A DNA stretch of 64,000 bases from Isotricha intestinalis. Lineage: Eukaryota; Ciliophora; Litostomatea; Vestibuliferida; Isotrichidae. Location: contig JAJJLU010003491.1 of NCBI GenBank assembly GCA_023807065.1, positions 1 through 64,000 of the forward strand. The letters are read 5' to 3'. Shown here in pieces: positions 20,401 through 29,736 of the stretch (its first letter is position 1; each line of letters starts with the position of its first letter). The notes under the pieces are model-generated. The model saw only the letters and a program-made list of their open reading frames with translations, was not told the DNA's origin and did not search any database. The position numbers and the translations under genes were made by a program.

Positions 20401-22371
20401 TGCTACTTGAGTTTTACCTATTCTTGGGGGACCAATTACTAATATTACTGGACTCTTCTTATTTGCTTCATCATATAAATCATTATCTGAATCCCAATTA
20501 TCAAATTTTATTCCATTTTTACTTTTAAATTTATCAAAAAATGATAAATCTTCTTCTTCTTCTTGAAGAAATTTCCTTTTCTTTTCTGATATTTCATCTT
20601 TTATTACTTCTATATTACTTTCAAAAAGAGAATATGATAAATTTAAATTCAGTAATTTTAAATGGATTAATGTAAATTTGGTAAAGAAAATTTTTTCTAA
20701 TTTTGATTCAATTGTTTCTGTCCAAAGTTCACTTTGAGTTCCTATTTTTTTTAATTTCTCATCAAACACATTTCCAAAAGCTTTTCTATGTATTGGATTT
20801 ATTATTAAATTATTTAAATTTGACTTTGTTGTTGTTTCATCTGGTAATTTTATTTCATATATATCAACATATCTATCAAATGCTTCTGAACGACGTAAAT
20901 TATTTATTACATTTAATTCATCATTTACAAAATCATTTCCTAATGAAAGATTATTATTGATCATAAATATATCTCTTAATAAAATAAAAGATTTATTGTC
21001 TTGTAGAAATGTTATTAATTTTTCTTTTTCTATTATTTTTAAAAATATTTTATGTTGTTCATAAGGTTGATAATCAGTAATATAAAATGATGAATCATAA
21101 TTATTTTCTTCAGCACATTCAATTTCAGAAAGTGTATTTGGTTCATTAATAAATTTATTAATAACAAATTGAGTTGGATAACCAAAAATAACTAAATCTT
21201 TATCATCTAAAAATTCATAAGTAATAAAACTATTTAATTCTTTTCGATCAATTTCTTCTTGATCAGGGTAAAAAACATCTTCATTGTATAATAAAAAATT
21301 TTTATTACTTTCATATAAATTTCTATCTCCATTTTTTAATCTTGGTCTAGCTTTAATTAATCCACCGTTACTTTGACTATTAACTCTATTAACAGGAGAA
21401 TTATTGCCATTATTATTATTATTATTGTTATTAGTATTATTTTTTTCTTGTTCATATTCTTCATAACTTTCATATAATTTAATGTGTAATTGTTCTTCAT
21501 TATCGAAAAATTCCCAAGTTGAATTTTCAAAATCTTCTTTTGTAATTTGATTATATAAAGTGACTTTAATTGAAGGATGAAAAATTCTTTCTCTTCCTTC
21601 AGAAAGTATTTTTTTTATTCTAGTTATTCTTGAATAAATCATATTTAAAAAATTTTCATATTCGTCATGATTAATATGAACACACCATCTATGAGTAAAA
21701 CTAAATATAGCTTTATTAAAAGCATTATTTGCTAAAGTTAATCTTCCTTTAGAATAATAATCCCAAATTCCTTCTACAAATTTATCTATTTCACCATAAT
21801 TAAATATTGGTAAAATTACTTTATACATTTTTCTAAATAAATCTAAAAAGGATTTTTTAGGAATTTCACCTTCAATTGTATGTTCACATAAATCCCAAAA
21901 TTTTTTATATATTTCTAATAAAGAATGCATTCCTTTTAATGCGTTTTTTTTGTTTCTATATAATAATTTTACATTTTCAAATGTTGCTTGCTTTGTTTTT
22001 GTATAATCATGTCCTGAACTTAAACTTTTACTTTTATTTTCATTACTTTCTCCTGATGCTTCATTATTTGAATTTTCATCTTTATTTTCATTTTCTTCTT
22101 CATTTTCTTTTTCTTCATTTTCATCTCCATTTTTATTGTCTTCATTTTCATTATCTAAATCTATTATTTTATCCCTGTCTTGGACCTCTTTTTCTATTTC
22201 TGGTTCCATTATTGTAGGTACTAATGGTTTATCTTCTTCTTCTTCTTCTCCTTCTTTTTTATTTTCTTCTTCCATATATTTTACTTCTTCAATTTTTGGA
22301 GTTAAAGGAGGAGAGTCTTCTCCTTCTTCTTTATTTAGATTTTGTTCTGATTCATTGACAATTTCTGTCAT
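14473..22371 (-). CDS. Giant multi-domain adenylate kinase (AK9-like, ciliary)
   Basis: A 2632-residue protein with four P-loops spaced about 430 residues apart: GPPRIGKT near 644, GPPQSGKKT near 1080, GYQGAGTT near 1525 and GNECSGKST near 1959. Each belongs to an adenylate-kinase-like unit; the fourth retains an NVVIDGFPFSLWQ lid-proximal motif. Between them sit repeated cysteine-poor modules (for example YRDRVYVFNSPEEKKYF) and acidic coiled coils. The layout matches AK9 and the multi-kinase central-apparatus proteins of motile cilia, which interconvert ATP, ADP and AMP inside the axoneme. The third unit has GAGTT in place of GKT/S (Lys missing), so it is probably inactive. Glu-rich low-complexity regions lie at the N-terminus and at about 2227-2280. 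Confidence 0.9.
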   Translation of the reverse strand: MTEIVNESEQNLNKEEGEDSPPLTPKIEEVKYMEEENKKEGEEEEEDKPLVPTIMEPEIEKEVQDRDKIIDLDNENEDNKNGDENEEKENEEENENKDENSNNEASGESNENKSKSLSSGHDYTKTKQATFENVKLLYRNKKNALKGMHSLLEIYKKFWDLCEHTIEGEIPKKSFLDLFRKMYKVILPIFNYGEIDKFVEGIWDYYSKGRLTLANNAFNKAIFSFTHRWCVHINHDEYENFLNMIYSRITRIKKILSEGRERIFHPSIKVTLYNQITKEDFENSTWEFFDNEEQLHIKLYESYEEYEQEKNNTNNNNNNNNGNNSPVNRVNSQSNGGLIKARPRLKNGDRNLYESNKNFLLYNEDVFYPDQEEIDRKELNSFITYEFLDDKDLVIFGYPTQFVINKFINEPNTLSEIECAEENNYDSSFYITDYQPYEQHKIFLKIIEKEKLITFLQDNKSFILLRDIFMINNNLSLGNDFVNDELNVINNLRRSEAFDRYVDIYEIKLPDETTTKSNLNNLIINPIHRKAFGNVFDEKLKKIGTQSELWTETIESKLEKIFFTKFTLIHLKLLNLNLSYSLFESNIEVIKDEISEKKRKFLQEEEEDLSFFDKFKSKNGIKFDNWDSDNDLYDEANKKSPVILVIGPPRIGKTQVAMKLSKDLEMEILEPQKFFDKIFQKVAEYEEKMLTWEEENPPEENKEGEEGNGEEGDEEKKDEEKKKEDKKKVKKKKDENPYLASWDPPPKKREKPGVDSVLNEIELAVYNDIINGNGISELNMQRMFMHILHSDFANSRGIVIDMISNIFEKNNDPNNDTQSFCEKILNGFYGKITVDYVVDLYMNKDELRERNNKMKFNMKTLKIISERDIELMKKPKVAKKEILEDEIEYDEENKPIVPEPEPEVELTEEELEKIPKKEDLLEITDNDKIFEEQLKYYEDIQYPKVMEYVETLKTNYYIKIDTTGLDYDEISNLIKCQLDFANPLRPIAKNLEGGDFKGLLMDGREGVIPFRRWSPWKQIDPVALKDDYLILTGSTEFPASYFSRVFLFVSDDNRKKFLENPKKYICEPPQVPQNYRISIIGPPQSGKKTIANMLSQIYHWKIINMEEIFDSVREYQKTWEEPEINSVYTRRVHFSASEFKEVLANSTKKPADRKPDNFVSKIVFMCDYLGIPLDKKRTKEQFIYWVKYHSDKLVHLFNRMQEAVDRVEQAKKDELIRIEEEEAEKKRLEEEAKLEEELFKEMTECARSLYEVEKDKRAQAYLDHLAEKEKEKEMKEKELEEKEKRNPFPPEEDYVIEDLRSDNFFLAFDEKGNHPRVNGIILLNHPLNEDEVTKLGDFNIKMDRIIYIKDETDEGIKELILRRNPNFANLDEEKQGAEIEKVKAEVAKYEEIITMLKEKYNVNNEECVIEAGYAEPLDQLQLKLENALNPFNIKVDSEEKVILPGDIGEDKYPLSRGPFGLFCPVIYKEDNWLFYSPEANELQVNQRLYRISGEKEMEKFRNNPAMYVGQNGSLLPIDVPPPHIMITGYQGAGTTFYSDLLCKQFKFSKREIQNEFMKIWEKQRLDRKSIRIQKKREELEKQNAEIQEKNEEAKKENPDAEGEPLINIDDAIKEDAALDEEGEDYNAVENDKSIFKSLFNPLTPTIYDAGWFNMEEKVSTPFIDLLYESRRVPNVMVIFKVNMKSIMDRHFHMEEIDKMYEKMLKESNDKRKQKEDDLIKQKKQEKFDELKAEFEAEGENNDNQGEEEGEEKKEEKPKKTMPTLEEIQIELTPEELEDIWKSPDPDLIEKDALIQQEKDKLSQRFENNVNNIQALIDALKEKGIPVIEINNDTNKDNVYKNLLLELEPYINNRRNLIEKQLVNDKKFENPLSLRKVRDLLYNSEVYQQSVYSLLSPVNPSQLCIRTDYPLVYRDRVYVFNSPEEKKYFIENPLDYRTGLECPKDSYPMRGRTIIFVIGNECSGKSTISKMMEEYMGYKRVTVRKAILECVEKLHDCHLKQSIMDTIYNGEPTHDDIIFNIIYRRISMEDMINDNVVIDGFPFSLWQANILADTFKPDFIFVAECDYLTNIKRCLSRKMFKGIPEVVNERFNLKKSHLEDILSVYRDKQYDIRYFDTTKSKWYLKDQIAKILENRKKYEMKFARNLSLDLPCQLTCFTPKKLISSLLYVNHQKTNLLLYSPIALKTEGIFKYNKHINDSFNNFIIYTPKKDIIAEEKIEEVESEKNEENKKEEEKKEENNEENNEENKEENKEENNEENKEENNEENNEVNNEENNEENNEEEKEEEKKEEGKREEGEGGIGSTYRNLSSDSNRIENSSEINSPKEKEDEDEEENFVTQFHLLSNENEVEQFMKNPEDFKNYILEVENVIHPPKNLSAENIAEILYQDEIIEKVEEESENDSDEGDIDEENDEEHVKLGLNIRFEYQDCCPVTIVEDNLMKIGKLDYALKYGGKYYKFLSMPNLRKFKENPNKYINLELPVKKVNEEDNEFAEKQISFNNTVNYLEFTFGSLITKGMLELSNHRIKYPYLNVRETSLKYLALYLKANNPNNNEYAKKKYAEILREFIKNSKLPFELLNCFETYHKESDKPLRKQLNRKQLDNVSVKYDDLMEKAKIQNNTRFANFFKRNIDNK
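15482..15715 (-). repeat. In-gene Glu/Asn minisatellite (NNEE/NKEE units)
   Basis: A 12-bp-unit tandem array of TTCTTCATTGTT or TTCTTCTTTATT type inside the adenylate kinase gene, coding for repeated NNEE and NKEE tetrapeptides on the minus strand near residues 2220-2295. Unit variants alternate, as expected from slippage. It probably varies in length between strains. Confidence 0.85.
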
Positions 22372-23474
22372 TTAAGTTATATTTTTATTTATTATTTTTA
22401 TTTGGTTTTTATATATTTTTTATTTTTTTTATTATTTAATTGAAATATGATTTAGTTTTTTCAAAAATTTTAAAATAATAAATGTTTATTTAGTTCAAAG
22501 ATTTTTACTTTATATTTATATATATTTTTATAATTGAAATAAAGAAATTTAAAATAAATTATTTAAAAGCAAAATCACAGAAATTTATACAATATGATAA
22601 TGATAGAAAAGAAAATTTTACAATATTTCTCAATTAAAATGTAAATATACATATGAGAAAAAATTATTTCTAATATTTTATTTAATAGTATAAATTAAAA
22701 AATTCGACTAATTTTGAACAAAAAATTTGGAATTTTCACTCATAAATAAAATATTATTTTTATAAAAAAATTAAATTCCTTTTTGTATAACAATGACATA
22801 AAAAAAATTAGGAGTTCTTAAGAAGACATTATGTTTTATTTAATTAATAGATCTATATTCAATGTATAAAAGTAAAAATTAAAGATAGTAAATCACTTAA
22901 TAAAAATCTATTTTTATTAATTATAGTTTTCTAATATTAATAACATAAAACTTGATTGGAATATCATAAAATATATTTATATTTTCAATATCATTATTGT
23001 GATTGTAAATAATGATACTTTAACTCTTTATTTTATATCAAAACATTTCTTACAATTTCAATCAAGAAATTGAACTAAAAAATATAATAGATAATATTCT
23101 AAAAATGAAATATTGAATATTATTTAGAAACTAATAATAATATTTAAAAACAACAATATTAAAAATATGAATCATAAAATCATTTGTTTTATAATAATCC
23201 TTTATATTAGGAAAATAATGATTATATTAAATTTTCTATCTCTCACATAAGAATAAAATAGGGTATTTAAAAAAATATAATATATTTAAGTATTCTTAGA
23301 TAAATCAAAATTATATTTTCTAGTTTAAAAAATACTATATTTTAAAAATATAATAAAATAGAATTAAATTTTTTTAAAAAAAATTTTAAATATAAAACAC
23401 TTTAAAACAATAAATATCTCATTTACAAAAAATGTAAAAAAATTATTCTTTTTTCATTTAAATATTAGTAAACA
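22372..23474. other. Intergenic, about 1.1 kb, nothing recognised
   Basis: The shared divergent upstream region of the adenylate kinase gene and ERO1. It is AT-rich with poly-A and poly-T runs and short ATATTTAT-like repeats; no coding remnant or RNA gene can be supported. Confidence 0.5.
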
Positions 23475-24902
23475 ATGGCAATTCCTCGTTCAATAACAAT
23501 AATAATTTATACATTGATAATAATATTCATAGGTCATAAATTCTTCAAAAAACTAGAAAAAAATTTATCTCCATGGGAAAAAGCAAAAAAATTAAATTTT
23601 ACTTCATTAAATAACAAGGAAATATTATATAATATAGAAGAAGTATTAAACTACAATGAAAAATTTTCATCAACATTAGAAGAGTTAAAAAAAACTTTAT
23701 TTTTTAAAATATTTAAATTAAATTTAGAACCAGAATGTACAATATTTCAACAAGAAAAAATATGTAAAAATTCTCAATGTAATATATGTGAATGTGATGA
23801 AAATGAAATTCCAAAAATTTGGACTCAACCAACTCACACAGGAGAATTTTTAAATATGAAAATTGAAGATCCATTTAATAAATGGATAGATAAATATACT
23901 ATAAATACAAAACAATGGTTACTTGAAGAAGATATAGATTCTTCAAAAGGAAGTTATATAAATTTATTAAAAAATCCTGAAGGTTATACTGGATATAGAG
24001 GTGCTCATATTTGGAGTGCTATTTTTAAAGAAAATTGCTTTTCTGATAAATTTTATTTATTATGTAAAGAAGATAGAACTTTTTTTAGAATTTTTTCTGG
24101 TTGGCTAAGTAATACTAATTTTGAAATTGGAATGAATTTCCATGATAATATTAATAATAAATCTTATATTAATGTTACTATGTTAACCGAGAGATTATTA
24201 AATGAAAAAGAAAGAGTTGACAATTTTTTTTTTTTATATTCTTTAGTTATAAAAGCTGTTAATAAAGCAAAAGAATTTTTATTAGAATATAATTATGAAA
24301 GTGGAAATAAAACAGAAGATGAAAATACTATTAAATTAATAAATAATATATTTAATCATTCTGCCATTGATTTACAATATTTAGAAGAATCTTTTAATGA
24401 AACTACTCCTGAATTACATAATTTTATGAATTCTCAAAAAATTTCTGAATTAATTGTTAGATTCAGAAATATTTCTTCAATAATTGATTGTGTTACTTGT
24501 TCTAAATGTAGAATGCATGCAAAATTAGAAATTTTTGGAATTGGAACTACTCTTAAAATATTATTTGCTAATTATATTGAATTAAAAGAATCTATTTCTA
24601 GAAATGAATTAGTTGCTTTTATTAATTTATTTGCTAAGTTAAGTAAAAATGTGGGAAATATTAAATTTATTGATCAAAGGATTAATCAAGCTCATTTTTA
24701 TTTAAAGTTTAAATATGCAGCAATTGTTTTTTTCCTTTTCATTTTTTGGGTATATTGTGTTTTCTTTGATAAAGATGATGATAAAATTAAAAACGCAAAT
24801 GAAAAGAAAAATGAAATTAAAAAAGAAAATTTTATAAATAAAAAAAATGGAATAAATGGAACAAATGGAATAAATACTGAAAAGAAAAAAAAAAGAGAAT
24901 AA
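23475..24902 (+). CDS. ERO1: ERO1 endoplasmic reticulum oxidoreductase
   Basis: A 475-residue protein. Residues 5-25 form a hydrophobic signal or anchor. Cys-rich CNICEC near residue 100 corresponds to the shuttle-disulfide region. Conserved ERO1 blocks follow: IWTQPTHTGEF, NPEGYTGYRGAHIWSAIF and FFRIFSGWLSN. The active-site CxxCxxC appears as CVTCSKC near 339, ahead of RMHAKLEIFGIGTTLKILF. ERO1 uses FAD and oxygen to reoxidise protein disulfide isomerase in the ER lumen, driving disulfide formation. A second membrane segment near residues 412-432 (FKYAAIVFFLFIFWVYCVFF) and a Lys-rich cytosolic tail suggest membrane attachment at the C-terminus, unlike soluble animal ERO1. Confidence 0.95.
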   Translation: MAIPRSITIIIYTLIIIFIGHKFFKKLEKNLSPWEKAKKLNFTSLNNKEILYNIEEVLNYNEKFSSTLEELKKTLFFKIFKLNLEPECTIFQQEKICKNSQCNICECDENEIPKIWTQPTHTGEFLNMKIEDPFNKWIDKYTINTKQWLLEEDIDSSKGSYINLLKNPEGYTGYRGAHIWSAIFKENCFSDKFYLLCKEDRTFFRIFSGWLSNTNFEIGMNFHDNINNKSYINVTMLTERLLNEKERVDNFFFLYSLVIKAVNKAKEFLLEYNYESGNKTEDENTIKLINNIFNHSAIDLQYLEESFNETTPELHNFMNSQKISELIVRFRNISSIIDCVTCSKCRMHAKLEIFGIGTTLKILFANYIELKESISRNELVAFINLFAKLSKNVGNIKFIDQRINQAHFYLKFKYAAIVFFLFIFWVYCVFFDKDDDKIKNANEKKNEIKKENFINKKNGINGTNGINTEKKKKRE

Positions 24903-25732
24903 AACTCATATATATTTTATATTTAGAAATATATATTCATATTTTTTAAATTAAAAAAGTTTTTTTTAAAAAAGCTTTGTAGGAAATTTAAAGTAATTTA
25001 GAAAAATAATCTAAATATAAAATGTATTTTTTTAACAATTAACATAATATTTCTCTTTTTAATATTAAATTTATTTATTAATTTTATTTGTGGTATTTAT
25101 TATAAAAATCTGAATCTAATATATTCACTAAGTTAAAATGATATTGTTCTCTTTACACAATATTTATCAAATATAAAAATAGAAAATATAAGAATTTAAA
25201 TCAAAATATTCCAAATATTAAATAAAATATATATATTATAATCTAAAATATAATTAAACCAATATCATTTATTTAATTTTATTCGAAAGAAAAAAAAATA
25301 ATAATTTTTATACACGAAAATTTTTTTTATAGAAAAATATTAAAATAAATTATAAAAAGAATCTCATAAAACAAGATTCTTAAAATTCATTAATAAAAAA
25401 TATTATTAAAAATAATAATTTATTTAATTAAAGGGATTATTAATGTAATTCCTAGTAAAAGATTGAAAGAATTTAAATATTTTTAATATTAAATTACAAA
25501 GAGTATAAAAATTTTTTTTTATCATAATATAATATTAAACATCAACATTTCAGGAAGTGAATAATGAACTAATTTTTAAAAAATTATTTTACGATTGTTT
25601 AAAAAATAAATAAACATCTGAAAATAACTTGTTTGGAAATAAAAAATTATTAAATTATTATAAATGGTTCATAAATGTATATTATTATATTCAAAACTAA
25701 GTAATAAAAAATAAAAAATAAAAAAAGAATTA
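24903..25732. other. Intergenic, nothing recognised
   Basis: About 830 bp of A/T-rich sequence. It holds the ERO1 3' end and the region upstream of the small secreted protein. Stops occur in all frames. Confidence 0.5.
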
Positions 25733-26106
25733 ATGGTAATTCAAAGTTTAATAATAATATTATTTCTATTTTACTTTCATATAATAAATAATAAAGAATT
25801 ATGTGCTTATTATTCTTCTCAAGTAAAAGAAAAAGAAATATGTTATGAATCATTAGTTCAAACAAAAAATACAAAATGTTGTTTTGTTGAAGGAAATGAA
25901 TTAAAAAAACAGATAATCTTATATTAAAGAGTCAAACAAAATTTTGTTTCCCAATTCAAAATACAGAAGAAAGAATAAAAAATATGAAAGAAATGTTTGA
26001 AAAAGGAATTTATGGAAAAAATCAAATGGAAGACATTAAAATTGATTGTAAATCTAATTTCATTAATTTTTCTTTATTTATTATTATTCTTCTTTTATAT
26101 ATATAA
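25733..26106 (+). CDS. Small secreted Cys-rich, probably GPI-anchored protein (frame break)
   Basis: It begins MVIQSLIIILFLFYFH, a signal peptide, then Cys-containing segments ELCAYY, EICYE and KCCFVEGNEL. The frame is broken at the seven-A run 25903-25909. One base more would continue it with TDNLILKSQTKFCFPIQNT to a TAA at 26104, giving about 124 residues. The continuation ends in a hydrophobic tail (NFSLFIIILLLYI) typical of a GPI-attachment signal. Six cysteines, an even number, suit disulfides. The break is either a homopolymer sequencing error or a real inactivating mutation. The product resembles a small surface protein; no family is recognised. The neighbouring gene at 27003 has the same layout. 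Confidence 0.55.
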
Positions 26107-27002
26107 ATTTTTTTCATTTATATATTTATTTTATTAAATAATGGCTAGTTAAAATGATTAGAAGATAATTATCAAAATTTAAAAAAAGTTTTGGTTGGTA
26201 AGAAAATTATAAAAGTTTTATACATATTATATAATTAATTGTTTAAAAGATAAAATATACAATTTAAGTTATGGAAATGCTTTTTAAAAAGAAATTATAT
26301 ATTTTTATTAATTAATGAAAAAAAATATTTATTTAGAGAAAGAAATATATTCAAGGTATTAAAAATGAGAAAATGATAATCATTCTATTATTTCTCCATT
26401 GATTATATAAATTAGATTTTTTCTGATTTAAAAAAAAATTCAAAATCTTTTTTCATCAAGATGATTTTATGAAATATATATTATATTACAAATTATATTA
26501 ATAAATTCCAAATTATCATTACATAAAAGATAATAATTTCTTTAATTCTCAAAATTTAATTATAAATAGTTATTTTAATAATATTTATTCTTCATGTAAA
26601 TAATCCATATATCATGTTCAAAATACTTTATCTGAAATTAACACTAAAAATAAATCTTTTAAAATACTTTAATCAGAATTGGAATAGGAAATTTATTATT
26701 TTAATAAATTGACATAATGAAGATTAAATTTTGAATCAGAAGAAAAGCAATGAAACCTGAAATTACTTGAAGAATATTTATCTATAAAAAAAAGATGAAA
26801 AAATTTTTATATTCTATTTATAATGAAAAACAAATATGAATTATTAATAATTATTATTATATTTATTAATAAAATTTATTTGAAAAAGAAATTAGTTGTT
26901 TTAAAAACATAACGCTATAATGTTATGAAATTAATTTTATAATTATCATTCTTAAAATAAAAATAAAAAGAAAAAATAAAAACTAAAATAAAAAATAAAA
27001 AA
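26107..27002. other. Intergenic with possible coding relic
   Basis: About 900 bp. On the plus strand at roughly 26581-26840 one frame reads like protein (including HVQNTLSEINTKNKSFKIL and LNFESEEKQ) if TAA/TAG are taken as Gln and TGA as Trp, but stop density is close to that of random AT-rich DNA. This could be an old relic or chance; no homology is recognised. Confidence 0.3.
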
Positions 27003-27520
27003 ATGAAATATCAAATAATAGCATTTTTAATACAATAAACTATATTTCATGTGCAGTAACATTAACAAAAGTAAATAAAGGATCATGTGCTAATTCAAAA
27101 TATACATTTACTTTAACAGGAACAACTACTGCAGCAATTACTGGATCTACAACTACAGTAGCAGTTACATTATCTTCTCCTGAAAGTACTACAGCCACAT
27201 GTACTATTGCAGATGCAACTGCTCCTGAAGTAAGAAGACTTGCTGCTGGTGATGTAACAATTACTTGTGAAATTTCATCTGCCCTTAATGAAGCTACTAT
27301 TACTGTTTCTAAAGTTGTAGTTGGAGGTGATGATGCTACTATAAGTGATCTTGTACAAATTACTGATAAAGTTACTTGCGCAGCTTCTGGAAGTGGAAGT
27401 GGAAGTGGATCTGGATCTGGATCTGGATCTGGATCTGGATCTGGATCTGGAGATGGAAATGAAGGAAAGTTTATTCAATTAAGTGGATTATTACTTTTAT
27501 TGATTTTATTTGCTTTTTAA
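27003..27520 (+). CDS. Probable GPI-anchored surface protein with Gly-Ser stalk (frame break in signal peptide)
   Basis: ATG at 27003 opens a signal-peptide-like MKYQIIAF, but the long frame that follows (from ISCAVTLTKVNKGSC to the TAA at 27518) is offset by one base. One extra T in the five-T run 27023-27027 would restore a single 172-residue product. The body is Thr/Ala/Ser/Val-rich with Cys in GSCANS, TATCTI, VTITCE and DKVTCA, followed by a (GS)n stalk and a hydrophobic C-terminal segment (LSGLLLLLILFAF) ending in Phe-stop. This is the classic layout of a GPI-anchored surface antigen. GC content is visibly higher than in flanking genes. The frame break may be an assembly error. Confidence 0.65.
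27388..27450 (+). repeat. Gly-Ser hexamer repeat (GGATCT)n
   Basis: Three GGAAGT units followed by about seven GGATCT units in the surface-protein gene, coding for alternating Gly and Ser just before the C-terminal hydrophobic tail. It is a stalk-like low-complexity tract prone to slippage. Confidence 0.9.
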
Positions 27521-28354
27521 AATTTTATATTCTATTTTAATCACAAAATAAATTTGAAAAGATTATTTATTTTATTAATTTTTTTTAATTTTTTTTTAAA
27601 TAATTAAAAATAATTTAAGGAAATTTTATTATTTAATAAATTAATCTAGATAGATGATAATATGATTTGAATAATAATATTATTTTAACTCAATTTACAT
27701 ATATTATCAAATATTAAAATTCTCTATTTATATTTATATATATAATGAAATTTTTTTCCTTCATATTATAATAATAGATATTAAATTAAATATTTACAAC
27801 ATTAATGTTTTTTGTTTTATAAAAAAATATAAAATATATCACAAATATTGTAGATTTAAAAAAGTTATAAATTGATTATTAATTTACAAATAAATAAATA
27901 ATTAATATTTTTAATTATATTTCAAAAGAATAAAGAACTAAATAATAAAAATCTAAAAGTTATATTTATTTATTATTCAACTTTTTGAATGTTCAATTAA
28001 AAAGAATAATGAATTGCATATTATAAATACAAATAATAATATTTTATTTCATTTAAACCATCTCATTAAATGATTCAATTAAAAATAAAAACTTTAATTA
28101 TAATAATAATAGTTATAACATAATAATTATCAATAAAAGATAATTAGCCTTTAAAATAATAATCAAATTTAATGTTTTTTTGCTTTAAATCTATTAAACA
28201 TATATTAATTAAATTTTTATAATAATATAAAAATATTATTTTTCAAAAAATAAATTATCAAATATTATTATAAATTTTTCTTTTTATAACTTTAATTTTA
28301 TGGTTATTAATTATTTTTATTATTTTTTAAATAATTTTTTCATTATTTATTCTA
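27521..28354. other. Intergenic, nothing recognised
   Basis: About 830 bp between convergent gene ends, A/T-rich with stops in all frames. No feature can be supported. Confidence 0.5.
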
Positions 28355-28984
28355 TTATTCTAAAAGTTGTTCTATGAAATTTGATAAATTTATTAACCAT
28401 TCTTTACGTTGATTAACAGACTCAATTAAATTTAAAAATTCTTGATTTTTTTTTATATAAGAAATAGTTAATTTGGCTTTTTTTTCAGAAATAAAAGGAC
28501 CCATTTCTATTATTAACCCATTTTGTTTAATTTTAATACTCCAACCTTTTTGGTCTTTAAAAAATATTTCTTTATTACTGTTTTCATTTTTTAAATTTTT
28601 TCCAGTGAAAGAATCATTTTTAATTTTTTTGTGATTGTCTTCTTCCAAATCTAAATTTTGTGATGAAATTATTGATTTTTCAGAATCTTCTTCAAATTCA
28701 AATTTTTTTTTAATTTTTTTTTTAAGATTTTGCTCTTTTGAAAAATGGATTTTATTAGCATCTTCTTTATTCATTATTAAACTACTTTTTATTTTTTTTG
28801 ATGATTTATGAGAATTATCTTCTGAATCTAATGTTTTTTTTCCTAAAAATTTCGAATTATCTATTTGACTTAATAAAGAATGACTTGGAATTATATTTGT
28901 TTTTGCTAATTTACTAAAAGCTTCTCCTAAATTTGAAAATACATTTATAAAAGTTTCTGCCTGTTTAGAACTTATTTCTGTCAT
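28355..28984 (-). CDS. Basic protein with C-terminal AP2-like motif, unassigned
   Basis: A 209-residue protein, Lys/Ser/Glu-rich and mostly disordered to residue 140, with nuclear-signal-like clusters (SSKKIKSS, KKKIKKKFEF). The C-terminal 60 residues look folded: GWSIKIKQNGLIIEMGPF followed by SEKKAKLTISYIKK has the three-strand plus helix pattern of an AP2 or integrase-type DNA-binding fold (Trp, Gly turn, GxF, Ala in the helix). AP2 proteins are transcription regulators in alveolates, so a nuclear role is plausible, but the match is by eye only. It is a single exon ending in TAA. Confidence 0.6.
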   Translation of the reverse strand: MTEISSKQAETFINVFSNLGEAFSKLAKTNIIPSHSLLSQIDNSKFLGKKTLDSEDNSHKSSKKIKSSLIMNKEDANKIHFSKEQNLKKKIKKKFEFEEDSEKSIISSQNLDLEEDNHKKIKNDSFTGKNLKNENSNKEIFFKDQKGWSIKIKQNGLIIEMGPFISEKKAKLTISYIKKNQEFLNLIESVNQRKEWLINLSNFIEQLLE

Positions 28985-29736
28985 TTAATTTAAATTAAAT
29001 CTAGACAAAAATTTTGGGTTAAAACATAATTTATATTTTTTTTTAAATATTTTTATTATTTCTATTATTTTTAATTATTTAAATTAAGAAAAAATCTTAT
29101 TTTTTATTTCAATATTACCACATTAATAATATATATCTTTCTTTAAAAATTCTATTTTTTTATTCTCTTTCATTTTTTTTTAAATTATATTGGCTTATTA
29201 ATATTAAATTATCATAATTTTTATATCCTCAATCTTCTATTTTCAATTGATATATTTCTTTATATTATTTTTAATTTATTGTAGAAGTTTAATTGTAAAC
29301 CAATATATTTTTCTATTATTAGCTTTTTATTTTGATATTTTTAGAATACTTTCTTTTATAATTTGAATTAAATAAGATTTACTATGATATAGAAATAAAA
29401 CAAGTGGAGGTATTTTTTCTTTTTTTTCAAAATATTTATGATAAAAAATATCACTATATTTTTTTTGTTTTCAAAATATAATATATTAATTTTTAGATTA
29501 AAATTATTATCAAAAGAATAAAAAATAGAAAAATAAAGTTTATTAAACCTTAAAATTATTTATTCTTTTCTTATAAAATAAAAAAAATTTCCAATAAATT
29601 CAAATTTATTATAATTAAATATTCTATCTAAAACAAATAAAATATAAAATAACCAAAAAATTTAAAATATAAAAAAAATAAAAAAATCAAATTTTTAAAT
29701 TAATAAAAAAATAATAAAATTAAAATTACACTTAAT
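28985..29736. other. Intergenic, nothing recognised
   Basis: About 750 bp between two minus-strand genes, strongly T-rich on the plus strand. No coding frame or motif is supported. Confidence 0.5.
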
